Of a DNA stretch of 40,232 bases, positions 23,350 through 32,071 are shown in pieces. The stretch comes from Bacillota bacterium (GTDB lineage Bacteria; Bacillota; Clostridia; Lachnospirales; WQUN01): contig WRKG01000295.1 in NCBI GenBank assembly GCA_009778185.1, positions 1 to 40,232 of the forward strand, read 5' to 3'. Below the pieces are notes generated by a model. The model made no database searches. It saw only the letters and a list, made by a program, of their open reading frames with translations, and was not told the origin of the DNA. Each line of letters opens with the position of its first letter. Position 1 is the stretch's first letter. The position numbers and the translations under genes are program-made.

Positions 23350-24171
23350 TTATCCTTTCGTAAGTTTTTTTGCAAGAAATGCCGAAAAAGTATTTATTAA
23401 CAACACAACCAACAGCAAAACCACGCCAGTTGCGTACGCTTCATTAAGATGCAACGCTTCGCTAGTTAATACCCACATATGCACGGTTAAGGTTCGCACC
23501 GAGCTGCTTAAGCCCTCTGGAATTTGCGCGACTGTGCCAGCCGTAAAAATAAGAGCCGCCGATTCGCCAATAATACGACCGATTGCCAAAATTACTCCTG
23601 CGAAAATGCCAGGAATTGCAGACGGCAAAACAATTTTGAAAACGGCACGCAATTTTCCTGCACCTAAAGCGAACGCGCCTTCGCGAAAGCCGTCAGGCAC
23701 GGCTTTTAAGGCTTCTTCGGTGGTACGTATTACCATTGGCAAAATCATAATAGAAAGCGTTAAACTGCCAGCCAGCAAAGAAAATCCCATTCCCAAAAAA
23801 ACCACAAAAAACAGCATTCCAAACAAACCGTAAACTATCGACGGGATTCCTGCCAAAAGTTCCGTTGTAGAGCGAATGAAAATTACAAGGCGATTTCCCC
23901 GCTTTACATATTCGACAAGGTAGATTCCTGTGAAAATGCCAAGCGGCACGGCAAACGCAAGCGTTAAAGCAACCACAATTATTGTCGAAACTATTGACGG
24001 AAACATAGAAACATTCTCGGTTGTAAACTGTGTTTCGAAAAGCGATGGATTAAGATGCGGAATGCCGTTGATTAAAATATAAAAGATAATCGAAAGCAGT
24101 GCGAGCAAAGTAACGCCTGCAAACAGCCAAGTAAGCACAAACAGGGCTGTATCAATGATTTTTGTACGCAT
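23350..24171 (-). CDS. pstA: Phosphate ABC transporter permease PstA
   Basis: This is a 273-residue inner-membrane permease with about six hydrophobic segments and the PstA-type cytoplasmic loop ALGAGKLRAVFKIVLPSAIP that contacts PstB. Also visible are VPLGIFTGIYLVEY and SIVYGLFGMLFFVVF, typical of PstA. It starts 2 nt after the pstC stop and ends 8 nt before pstB. With PstC it forms the phosphate channel. Confidence 0.95.
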   Translation of the reverse strand: MRTKIIDTALFVLTWLFAGVTLLALLSIIFYILINGIPHLNPSLFETQFTTENVSMFPSIVSTIIVVALTLAFAVPLGIFTGIYLVEYVKRGNRLVIFIRSTTELLAGIPSIVYGLFGMLFFVVFLGMGFSLLAGSLTLSIMILPMVIRTTEEALKAVPDGFREGAFALGAGKLRAVFKIVLPSAIPGIFAGVILAIGRIIGESAALIFTAGTVAQIPEGLSSSVRTLTVHMWVLTSEALHLNEAYATGVVLLLVVLLINTFSAFLAKKLTKG

Positions 24172-24173
24172 AA

Positions 24174-25064
24174 TTATACACTCTTTCTAGTAAGCAGGGT
24201 AAAAGTTATGTTAATAATGAGAATAAACACAAACAGCACAACAGCAGTTGCAATAAGAGCATTTCGGTGCAATCCGGCGGCGTATCCCATTTCGATGACG
24301 ATGTTGGCAGTAAGCGAACGCGCGCCGCGCAACAAATGAATGGGCATTCTAGCGTGATTTCCCGCAACCATAACAACAGCCATTGTTTCGCCGATTGCAC
24401 GACCAACGCCAAGCACAACCGATGCGAGGATTCCCGATTTTGCGGCAGGAACCATTACAAAAAATACACTTCGCGTATGGCTTGCTCCCAAAGCTAAAGC
24501 GCCCTCATAATAATTTTTGGGAACAGCCCGCATAGCCGCTTCCGAGATAGCAATAACGGTTGGCAAAATCATAATTCCCAAAATAATTGCGGCGGCTAAA
24601 ATGGACATTCCTGTAGCACCGCCAGGCAAATGCGTTGTAAACCGCATAGCCAAAGTACGCACAATAGGAACAATCATAACCATTCCAAAAAATCCGTAAA
24701 CTACCGATGGGATTCCCGCAAGCAAATTGACAACTGGTTTTAAGAAAGTATACATCTTTTTGGGGCACATATGTGCAAAAAATATTGCAGTGAAAATTCC
24801 GATAGGTACGCCAATAATTATAGCGCCTAACATAAAATAAACGCTACCAACAATCATTGGTAAAATTCCAAATTGTGGGCCAATTTCGCCGCCTTGCATT
24901 GGTGTCCAGTTTGTACCTAGCAGGAAATTTGCCGCACCAATTTCGAATATAGCAGGGATTCCGTTGGCAAATAAAAACCAACAAATCAGCAAAATAGCCA
25001 AAATAGAAGTACAGGCACACAACAGGAAAATTTTTTCCATTATAAATTCTTTTACGTTGTACAT
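24174..25064 (-). CDS. pstC: Phosphate ABC transporter permease PstC
   Basis: This 296-residue inner-membrane permease shows the GAANFLLGTNWTPM motif and the outer loop typical of PstC, IPSVVYGFFGMVMIVPIV, and the coupling loop ALGASHTRSVFFVMVPAAKS. It is the first gene of the pst-pho operon; AGGAGG precedes the ATG at 25064. Upstream lies only a 145-nt control region and then the divergent cysK, so the usual first gene pstS (phosphate-binding protein) is absent from this locus. A candidate Pho box and -10 are at 25110-25162. Confidence 0.95.
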   Translation of the reverse strand: MYNVKEFIMEKIFLLCACTSILAILLICWFLFANGIPAIFEIGAANFLLGTNWTPMQGGEIGPQFGILPMIVGSVYFMLGAIIIGVPIGIFTAIFFAHMCPKKMYTFLKPVVNLLAGIPSVVYGFFGMVMIVPIVRTLAMRFTTHLPGGATGMSILAAAIILGIMILPTVIAISEAAMRAVPKNYYEGALALGASHTRSVFFVMVPAAKSGILASVVLGVGRAIGETMAVVMVAGNHARMPIHLLRGARSLTANIVIEMGYAAGLHRNALIATAVVLFVFILIINITFTLLTRKSV

Positions 25065-25109
25065 TTGTTTCCTCCTTGTATTAACAAGTCTTTTTTGTGT
25101 AACATAGGA

Positions 25110-25162
25110 AGTATAATTCCTGTAGATAAAGGTTATACTAAGTTTTTATAAAGTTTTGATAA
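25110..25162 (-). promoter_or_regulatory. Pho-box-like 11-bp repeats and promoter of pst-pho operon
   Basis: On the minus strand, three consecutive 11-mers run from 25162 to 25130: TTATCAAAACT, TTATAAAAACT and TAGTATAACCT. The first two match at 10 of 11 positions, and the third is weaker. A -10 box TATACT follows at 25115-25110, while the expected -35 position (GTATAA) is poor. Eleven-bp direct repeats replacing the -35 box are the known arrangement at PhoB/PhoP-activated promoters. The predicted start is near 25103, about 39 nt before pstC. Confidence 0.65.
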
Positions 25163-25165
25163 AAA

Positions 25166-25195
25166 TTGTACACAATCAAAAAAATATGTTATAAT
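25166..25195 (+). promoter_or_regulatory. Promoter of cysK (extended -10)
   Basis: TTGTAC (25166-25171) and TATAAT (25190-25195) are 18 nt apart, with TG one base before the -10 box. The -35 box adjoins the Pho-box-like repeats of the divergent pst operon, so the two promoters may influence each other. Confidence 0.6.
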
Positions 25196-25239
25196 AAAAC
25201 TGTAAGCAGTTGTTTGAAATTTTAGAAACGAGGTATGAA

Positions 25240-26175
25240 ATGGCAAAAATTGCTAAAAGTTTAACAGATTTAATAGGAAAAACTCCGCTACTTGAAGTAG
25301 TAAATTTTAATGCAAACAATAATGTTAATGCACGATTATTGGTAAAAATAGAATATTTTAATCCAATGAGCAGCGTAAAAGACAGAATCGGCTACGCAAT
25401 GATAGCAGATGCCGAAAAAACAGGAAAATTACAAAAAGACACAACAATTATCGAGGCAACCAGCGGAAACACAGGAATAGCTTTAGCATTCGTAGCGGCA
25501 GCAAGAGGTTACAAGCTAATTTTAACAATGCCCGAAACCATGAGCTTGGAGCGTCGCAATATGTTAAAAGCACTCGGTGCAGAGTTAATTTTAACCGAAG
25601 GTGCAAAAGGCATGAAAGGTGCAATGGCAAAAGCAAAAGAAATACATCAAAGCATACCAAACTCTATAATATTAAAGCAATTTGCAAATTTGGCAAATCC
25701 CGAAATTCACCGCAACACAACCGCATTAGAAATATGGGAAGACACAGACGGCGAAGTAGATATTTTTGTAAGTGGAGTAGGTACAGGCGGTACAGTTACA
25801 GGCGTTGGCGAAATCTTAAAGCAAAAAAAGCCAAGCGTGCAAATTATGGCAGTAGAGCCTGTCGACTCGCCAGTGCTTTCTGGCGGAAACCCAGGACCGC
25901 ACAAAATACAAGGAATCGGTGCGGGGTTTGTCCCTGATGTTTACAATAAAAATATAGTGGACGAAATTTTGCTAGTAAAAAATGAAGAGGCTTTTGAAGG
26001 TTGCCGACAATTAGCCAAAACCGAAGGCTTGTTAGTTGGAATATCCTCGGGAGCGGCTGTTTATGCCGCCGCACAAGTGGCAAAACGTCCCGAAAATAAA
26101 GGCAAAACAATAGTAGCGATTCTTCCAGATACTGGCGAAAGATATTTGTCGACTACGTTATTTGCAGAAGAATAG
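25240..26175 (+). CDS. cysK: Cysteine synthase (O-acetylserine sulfhydrylase)
   Basis: This 311-residue PLP-dependent enzyme forms cysteine from O-acetylserine and sulfide. It shows the PLP lysine in [15 protein letters not shown], the substrate loop [13 protein letters not shown], the phosphate-binding glycine loop [14 protein letters not shown], and the C-terminal [12 protein letters not shown] with [11 protein letters not shown]. The start is the ATG at 25240 with GAGG eight bases upstream; the frame is open ten codons further upstream without support. No cysE is adjacent. No terminator with a T-tract follows, so it may read into the glycosyltransferase array 95 nt downstream. Confidence 0.95.
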   Translation: MAKIAKSLTDLIGKTPLLEVVNFNANNNVNARLLVKIEYFNPMSSVKDRIGYAMIADAEKTGKLQKDTTIIEATSGNTGIALAFVAAARGYKLILTMPETMSLERRNMLKALGAELILTEGAKGMKGAMAKAKEIHQSIPNSIILKQFANLANPEIHRNTTALEIWEDTDGEVDIFVSGVGTGGTVTGVGEILKQKKPSVQIMAVEPVDSPVLSGGNPGPHKIQGIGAGFVPDVYNKNIVDEILLVKNEEAFEGCRQLAKTEGLLVGISSGAAVYAAAQVAKRPENKGKTIVAILPDTGERYLSTTLFAEE

Positions 26176-26214
26176 CCAAATTTTACATAGGATTTAGTTT
26201 ATGCGTTGGTTTGT

Positions 26215-26244
26215 CGAGCAATTTTTGCAATATAAAATTGCTCG
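26215..26244 (+). other. Hairpin before the glycosyltransferase array
   Basis: CGAGCAATTTT (26215-26225) pairs perfectly with AAAATTGCTCG (26234-26244), 11 bp with an 8-nt loop. No T-tract follows; the first array gene's AGGAGG ribosome binding site comes 14 nt later. It could be an attenuator, a weak terminator of cysK, or an mRNA stabiliser for the long array transcript. I see no convincing separate promoter between cysK and the array. Confidence 0.55.
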
Positions 26245-26270
26245 GCAGGTTATCTTAGGAGGAGAATCAA

Positions 26271-27755
26271 ATGCAACCATTATTATCAATAATTATGCCA
26301 ATATATAACAACGAGCGTACGTTAAAAAAGGCGGTCGATAGTATTTTAGTGCAAAAATTTGACGATTGGGAATTATTGTTAGTTGACGATGGTTCAACGG
26401 ATTCTTGTGTGCAAATTGTTGACGAATATGCGAAGTTGGATAATCGTATAAGGGCTTTTCATAAGGAGAATGGTGGAACATATTCTGGATTTAATTATGG
26501 GTTGGAGGAAACTATCGGAAAATATATTACTTTTTGTTGTGCGGATGATACTTATGAACCAATAGCGTTCGAAATAATAAAAAATCAATTAGATGAGTAT
26601 GATTATGATATGGTTCTTATTGCTGTAGTTTCGCATGATTGCGATAATGACCAAAATATTATATTAACGCATCCATATAACAATAAAATCAAAAATTCAT
26701 TCAAAATTATTGATAAAAAATCAATAGAAAGGCAATGGTTTGATTTTTGGGTGGCAGAGTTATTGATGTCTCCAATAAATATATACAAAGCTAGTATAAT
26801 AAAAAAATACCGTTTTAGAGAACGTTTTTATGCTGATGATAGATTTCTAAATATAGTTATAGCAGATGAAATACATTCGATTTCTTACGATTCCACGGAA
26901 ATATATAATTCGTATACGTACGTTCATATTATTGATGAAAATGTTAATATAAGCGGCAACAAATACTACGACTACGAAATAGATATGATTTGCGAACAAT
27001 ACTTATATTACACCGCTTTGTTTGATAAATGGGGCTTGTTAGATAAATATTTAGTTAATTTTGCCAATTTAACTGCTCACAATGTACTTTTACATATTAA
27101 AAAAATATTTGCTTTTAATAACAAAAATGAACCTACAACAAATATCGATATTTTAACAAATTATTACAACGATATAATATTTGAAATAGCTGCCATAGGT
27201 GACAATTTATCAGATATAGATAACGAAATTTTCAAAACGATACACATTATATTTCAACATTATAACGTTTCCACCAATTTTGACAATCCAGTTGTGCAAA
27301 TGATTGTTGCAATAAACAGTACAACAATATCGATTGATGAAGTTAAATTGGAAATTGCTAACGGTTTGTTAGATTATCGCAATCCATACAGAATCGGTTT
27401 TGAAACCTACAAAAATTTATCCGCCAAGTACCCGCAACTATTAAACCGTGAATTACTCGATTATTTAGAAACCGAACAAACGGCAAGAAAATTACTATTT
27501 ACTGGCAACTTTGAACAATCCCTCGATACAACAATCCGATTATTTAATAGCAAAATTTCCACACCAGAGCAATATGTTATATTAGCCCTTTGTGGCTATC
27601 ATTTAGACTTAATCGAAGATGCCAAAAATGCAGTTGAAACAGGCCTGCAACTTTTTCCAAATTATTCAAGATTGGAAGAATTGCAAAATGTTATAAACGC
27701 CGAAAGGAATGAATCAAATGCAACCATTATTATCAATAATTATGCCAATATATAA
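26271..27755 (+). CDS. Family 2 glycosyltransferase, array copy 1 (stop codon lost)
   Basis: The product has 494 residues. The N-terminal GT-A fold begins SIIMPIYNNERTLKKAVDSI, with the nucleotide-binding VDDGSTDS at 38-45 and a DXD-like ADD at 91-93. An acidic site ADDRF lies at 188-192, where the catalytic base is expected. A variable central domain follows, then the conserved C-terminal helical block (NGLLDYRNPYRIGFE from about 364; KISTPEQYVILALCGYH from about 427; NYSRLEELQNVIN). It is predicted to transfer a sugar from a nucleotide sugar to a surface glycan; donor and acceptor are unknown. A strong AGGAGG precedes it, unlike later copies. The usual stop is changed from TAA to TCA at 27714-27716, adding 13 residues that overlap copy 2 by 38 nt. 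It belongs to sequence class A with copies 2 and 5. Confidence 0.9.
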   Translation: MQPLLSIIMPIYNNERTLKKAVDSILVQKFDDWELLLVDDGSTDSCVQIVDEYAKLDNRIRAFHKENGGTYSGFNYGLEETIGKYITFCCADDTYEPIAFEIIKNQLDEYDYDMVLIAVVSHDCDNDQNIILTHPYNNKIKNSFKIIDKKSIERQWFDFWVAELLMSPINIYKASIIKKYRFRERFYADDRFLNIVIADEIHSISYDSTEIYNSYTYVHIIDENVNISGNKYYDYEIDMICEQYLYYTALFDKWGLLDKYLVNFANLTAHNVLLHIKKIFAFNNKNEPTTNIDILTNYYNDIIFEIAAIGDNLSDIDNEIFKTIHIIFQHYNVSTNFDNPVVQMIVAINSTTISIDEVKLEIANGLLDYRNPYRIGFETYKNLSAKYPQLLNRELLDYLETEQTARKLLFTGNFEQSLDTTIRLFNSKISTPEQYVILALCGYHLDLIEDAKNAVETGLQLFPNYSRLEELQNVINAERNESNATIIINNYANI

Positions 27756-29166
27756 CAACGAACGTACTCTAAAAAAAGCGGTTGATAGTATTTTAGTGCA
27801 AAAATTTGACGATTGGGAATTATTGTTAGTTGACGATGGTTCAACGGATTCTTGTGTGCAAATTGTTGAAGATTATGCGAAAGGGGATAATCGTATAAGG
27901 GCTTTTCATAAGGAGAATGGTGGGACTTATTCGGGGCTAAATTATGGGTTGCAGGAAGCTATAGGAAAATATATTACTTTTTGTTGTGCTGATGATACTT
28001 ATGAGCCTTCGGCTTTCGAAATAATATATAAACAATTAGTCGAATATGATTATGATTTAGTATTTTGCGTTTGTGCTAGCCACTACTGTGACAATAATCA
28101 AAATATTATAGAAAAAAATACCTACACAAATGGTGTTACCGATTCTTTCAAATTTATAGGCAAAAAAATTGTTGAACAAAATTGGCTTAATTTTTGCATT
28201 GCAGGTATGCCATTTCATCCAATCAATGTATATAAATCTAATATATTAAAAAAATATCGATATAGGGAAGACTTTGTGCTTGCGGATAGATTTTTGAATA
28301 TAGCAATAGCAGATGAAATAAATTCTGTTTCTTGTAGTAAAACAATATTGTATAACAAATATTTATACCAAACGAGTACATCAGACGAAAATGTCAACTT
28401 GAGTAATAACAAATATCATGACAATGAGATAGATATGATTGTTCAACAGTATTTGGATTTTACATCTTTGTTTGATAAATGGGGTTTGTTAGATAAACAT
28501 TTAATTGATTTTGCTAATTTAACTGTTCAAGGACTAGTTTACGCCTTGAAAAATATATTTGCTTTTAATAATAAAAATAATCCTACAACAAACATCGATA
28601 TTGTAACAAGTTATTACAACGATATAATATTCGAAACCGCCGCTATAGCCGATAATTTATCAGAAATAGATGACGAAATTTTCAAAACAATACATATTAT
28701 ATTTCAAAATGGCAACGTTTCCGCTAATTTTGACAACCCTGTTGTGCGAATAATTACCGCAATAAATAGCACAACAATGTTGATTGACGAAGTTAAAGTG
28801 GAAATAGCTAATGGTTTGCTAGATTATCGAAATCCCTACAGAATTGGCTTTGAAACCTACAAAAATTTATCTGCCAAATATCCGCAAATATTAAACCGTG
28901 AATTACTCGATTATTTGGAAACCGAACAAACGGCAAGAAAATTACTTTTTACTGGCAACCTTGAACAATCCCTCGATACAGTAATCCAATTATTTAACAG
29001 CAAAATTTCCACACCAGAACAATATGTTATTCTTGCCCTTTGTGGCTATCATTTAGGCTTAGCCGAAGATGCTAAAAATGCAGTTGAAACAGGAATTAAA
29101 CTTTTCCCAAATTATCCAAGATTGGAAGAATTGCAAAATATTATAAATACCGAAAGGAACGGATAA
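27718..29166 (+). CDS. Family 2 glycosyltransferase, array copy 2
   Basis: The product has 482 residues and is very close to copies 1 and 5 in both ends (class A: IIMPIYNNERTLKKAVDSIL, VDDGSTDSC, FCCADDTYEPSAFE; C-terminal YKNLSAKYPQILNREL). The centre is divergent (NNQNIIEKNTYTNGVTDSF), with LADRF at the expected catalytic-base site. The ATG at 27718 is preceded by AAAGGA lying inside the end of copy 1; an ATG at 27709 is also in frame but would overlap that site. It ends with TERNG and a stop, and copy 3 starts one base later. Confidence 0.9.
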   Translation: MQPLLSIIMPIYNNERTLKKAVDSILVQKFDDWELLLVDDGSTDSCVQIVEDYAKGDNRIRAFHKENGGTYSGLNYGLQEAIGKYITFCCADDTYEPSAFEIIYKQLVEYDYDLVFCVCASHYCDNNQNIIEKNTYTNGVTDSFKFIGKKIVEQNWLNFCIAGMPFHPINVYKSNILKKYRYREDFVLADRFLNIAIADEINSVSCSKTILYNKYLYQTSTSDENVNLSNNKYHDNEIDMIVQQYLDFTSLFDKWGLLDKHLIDFANLTVQGLVYALKNIFAFNNKNNPTTNIDIVTSYYNDIIFETAAIADNLSEIDDEIFKTIHIIFQNGNVSANFDNPVVRIITAINSTTMLIDEVKVEIANGLLDYRNPYRIGFETYKNLSAKYPQILNRELLDYLETEQTARKLLFTGNLEQSLDTVIQLFNSKISTPEQYVILALCGYHLGLAEDAKNAVETGIKLFPNYPRLEELQNIINTERNG

Positions 29167-29167
29167 A

Positions 29168-30625
29168 ATGCAACCTTTGTTATCAATAGTAATAAGTGTA
29201 TATAACGCCGAAATCACTATCAAAAAAGCAATAACTAGTATATTAACCCAAAAATTTGACGATTGGGAAATTATTTTAGTGAACGATGGCTCAACGGATT
29301 CTTGTCCACAAATTATTGACGATTATGCAAAATCGGACACGCGCATAAAGGCTTTTCACAAACAAAATGAAGGTCCATATTCGGGGTTTAACTTGGGAAT
29401 TGAAAAAGCAATAGGCAAATATATTACTTTCATGGGTGCTGATGATACTTACGAACTCGACGCTTTGCAAATAATAGCCAATCAAGCCACCGAATATGAT
29501 TATGATATAATATGTATTTTGCTTAATATTCTTCAATCTGAAGATGATGAGCAAAATATTACAAAAATTTTAGAAAGGCAGGTTTTACCACAAAAATGGG
29601 AAAATGGTATCAAAATAACAAATAAAAAGGATTTTCAATCTTTTTGGTTAATATTTTTGTATGATAACATTATTTCTAACAATATGAATGTATACAAAGC
29701 GAGTATAATAAAAAAATATAAATATAGGGCAATTAAATATGGCGAGGATACTTTATTTAATATAGATTTGGCTGACGATATTTGCTCTGTATCATGCCAT
29801 CCAAAGCCAATATACAATTATTTTTATTATGTCAACAACGAGAGGCTTAATATAAGTATGAATAAATATCATGCTAATTCGCACACAATATTGAATGAAT
29901 GTTATATAAAATGCAAGGAATTGCTAATAAAATGGCATCTTAATAATGATACCAATATTACAACGATTTCAGAAAGACGAATAGTTCACAATTTACCAGA
30001 GTTAGTACATCGATTATATGCACCAAATAATCCAAACACTCCAGAACAAAATATTGACATTGTTACAGGCTACTATGATGATATAGTTTTTGAAACCGCA
30101 AATCATCTGAATTGGTTAGATAAAGTTGACAATCTACTTTTTAGTACGATAGGCGTTATTATAAAGGAAAATCAACTTAAAAATAATTTTGGCAATCCTG
30201 TTGTGCGAATGATTGTCGCAATAAACAACAAAACAATTTCAGTTGACGAAATTAAATTAGAAATAGCCAACGGTTTGCTAGATTGTTGTAATCCCTACAG
30301 AATTGGCTTTGAAGCCTACAAAACTTTATCCACTAAACATACCCAGATTGCTGATTCTGAATTACTCGCTTACCTAGAAACCGAACAAACGGCAAGAAAA
30401 TTACTTTTTACTGGCAACCTGGAACAATCCCTCGATACAGTAATCCAATTATTTAACAGCAAAATTTCCACACCCGAACAATATGTCATTCTCGCACTTT
30501 GTGGCTATCATTTAGGCTTAACCGAAGATGCTAAAAACGCAGTTGAAACTGGCTTGCAAAATTTTCCAAATTATCCGAGATTGGAAGAATTGCAAAATAT
30601 TATAAATACCGAAAGGAGAGAATAA
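29168..30625 (+). CDS. Family 2 glycosyltransferase, array copy 3 (mosaic)
   Basis: The product has 485 residues. The N-terminal two thirds belong to class C, shared with copy 8: ISVYNAEITIKKAITSILTQ, VNDGSTDSC, GADDTYELDAL, a central LPQKWENGIKITNKKDFQSF, and YGEDTLFNIDLADD, which keeps the canonical GED catalytic-base motif. From about residue 320 it switches to the class beta C-terminus found in copies 4 and 9 (KENQLKNNFGNP, INNKTISVDEIKLEIANG, LETEQTARK). One substitution, DCCNPYRIG, replaces the usual DYRNPYRIG. The junction-supplied ribosome binding site is the same as elsewhere in the array. Confidence 0.9.
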   Translation: MQPLLSIVISVYNAEITIKKAITSILTQKFDDWEIILVNDGSTDSCPQIIDDYAKSDTRIKAFHKQNEGPYSGFNLGIEKAIGKYITFMGADDTYELDALQIIANQATEYDYDIICILLNILQSEDDEQNITKILERQVLPQKWENGIKITNKKDFQSFWLIFLYDNIISNNMNVYKASIIKKYKYRAIKYGEDTLFNIDLADDICSVSCHPKPIYNYFYYVNNERLNISMNKYHANSHTILNECYIKCKELLIKWHLNNDTNITTISERRIVHNLPELVHRLYAPNNPNTPEQNIDIVTGYYDDIVFETANHLNWLDKVDNLLFSTIGVIIKENQLKNNFGNPVVRMIVAINNKTISVDEIKLEIANGLLDCCNPYRIGFEAYKTLSTKHTQIADSELLAYLETEQTARKLLFTGNLEQSLDTVIQLFNSKISTPEQYVILALCGYHLGLTEDAKNAVETGLQNFPNYPRLEELQNIINTERRE

Positions 30626-30627
30626 AA

Positions 30628-32070
30628 ATGCAACCTTTGTTATCGATAGTAATCCCAATATATAACAACGAACGTACATTAAAAAAAATGGTGGATAGTA
30701 TTTTAATACAACAATTTGATAATTGGGAATTATTATTGGTCAACGATGGTTCAACTGATTCTTGTGCACAAATTATTGACGATTATGTAAAACTAGATGG
30801 ACGAATAAAAGCCTTTCACAAAGAAAATGGCGGAACGTACACAGGTTATAATCTCGGATTAAAACGGGCTTGCGGTAAATATATTATTTTTGCAAGTGCC
30901 GATGACATTTTTGATATAACAGCATTTGAAACAGTGGCTAATCAGGCTTACGAATACGACTACGATATTATTTTTATGCAACACGCAATATATCATGTTA
31001 ATAGCGAAAAAAATACTATCGAACCTAAACTTTTGCCAAGCAACAATGCACTAAAATCTATTGGCAAAAAAAATGTAGAAGAATCATGGTATTATTTTAG
31101 CTTAATAAGAGCAACTCATTCACCCGTAAATGCCTATAAAATGGATATAATAAAAAAATATTGCTTTCGAGAGGATGTATACGCAGCAGACACATTTATG
31201 AATCTAGCTATAGCCGATGAAATACAATCTGTATCTTATAATCCTAAAATATTGTACCATCGTTATATGTACATAAATGTATCCGAAGAAAATAAAAATA
31301 TAAGTTCTGGCAAATATTATCCGTATAAGCATGATATGTGCAACGTTTTATATAATGAAAGTAAAAATTTGTTTTCAAAATGGCAACAGCTAGATGAATC
31401 TTGCTTGTATTTAATTGGCTCAACTAGAGTATTTGAGTTATATAATGAACTTGAAATGATATTTGCTTTTAATAATAAAAATACGCCTATCGAAAATATT
31501 GATATTATTACAGGCTATTATAATGACATTACTTTCGAAGCGGCAAATTTTTCTAACGAACTGAATAACATTGACAATCGTATTTTTAGTACAATAGGCA
31601 TTATTATAAAAGAAAATCAAATTAAAAATAATTTTGGCAATCCCATTGTACGAATGATTACCGCAATAAATAACACCACAATATCAGTTGACGAAATTAA
31701 ATTAGAAATAGCTAATGGTTTACTAGATTATCGCAACCCTTATAGAATCGGCTTTGAAGCCTACAAACTTTTATCCGAAAAGTATACTCAAATATCCGAT
31801 TACGAATTACTCAATTACCTAGAAACAGAACGTACCGCACGAAAATTGCTATTTACTGGCAATTTTGAGCAATCCCTCGATACAGTAATCCAATTATTTA
31901 ACAGCAAAATTTCCACGCCAGAGCAATATGTTATACTTGCCCTTTGCGGCTATCATTTAGACTTAACCGAAGATGCCAAAAATGCAGTTGAAACAGGAAT
32001 TAAACTTTTCCCCAATTATCCAAGATTGGAAGAATTGCAAAATGTTATAAATACCGAAAGGAATGAATAA
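30628..32070 (+). CDS. Family 2 glycosyltransferase, array copy 4
   Basis: The product has 480 residues. The N-terminus is of class B (IVIPIYNNERTLKKMVDSIL), with VNDGSTDSC and an altered DXD-like region FASADDIFDITAFE. The centre is unique (LLPSNNALKSIGKKNVEESW), with AADTFMNLAIADEI at the catalytic-base position. The C-terminus is of class beta (KENQIKNNFGNP, YKLLSEKYTQISDYELLNYL). It ends in ERNE and a stop, with copy 5 starting one base later (AATAAAATG), the exact ancestral form of the mutated junction after copy 1. Confidence 0.9.
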   Translation: MQPLLSIVIPIYNNERTLKKMVDSILIQQFDNWELLLVNDGSTDSCAQIIDDYVKLDGRIKAFHKENGGTYTGYNLGLKRACGKYIIFASADDIFDITAFETVANQAYEYDYDIIFMQHAIYHVNSEKNTIEPKLLPSNNALKSIGKKNVEESWYYFSLIRATHSPVNAYKMDIIKKYCFREDVYAADTFMNLAIADEIQSVSYNPKILYHRYMYINVSEENKNISSGKYYPYKHDMCNVLYNESKNLFSKWQQLDESCLYLIGSTRVFELYNELEMIFAFNNKNTPIENIDIITGYYNDITFEAANFSNELNNIDNRIFSTIGIIIKENQIKNNFGNPIVRMITAINNTTISVDEIKLEIANGLLDYRNPYRIGFEAYKLLSEKYTQISDYELLNYLETERTARKLLFTGNFEQSLDTVIQLFNSKISTPEQYVILALCGYHLDLTEDAKNAVETGIKLFPNYPRLEELQNVINTERNE

Positions 32071-32071
32071 A

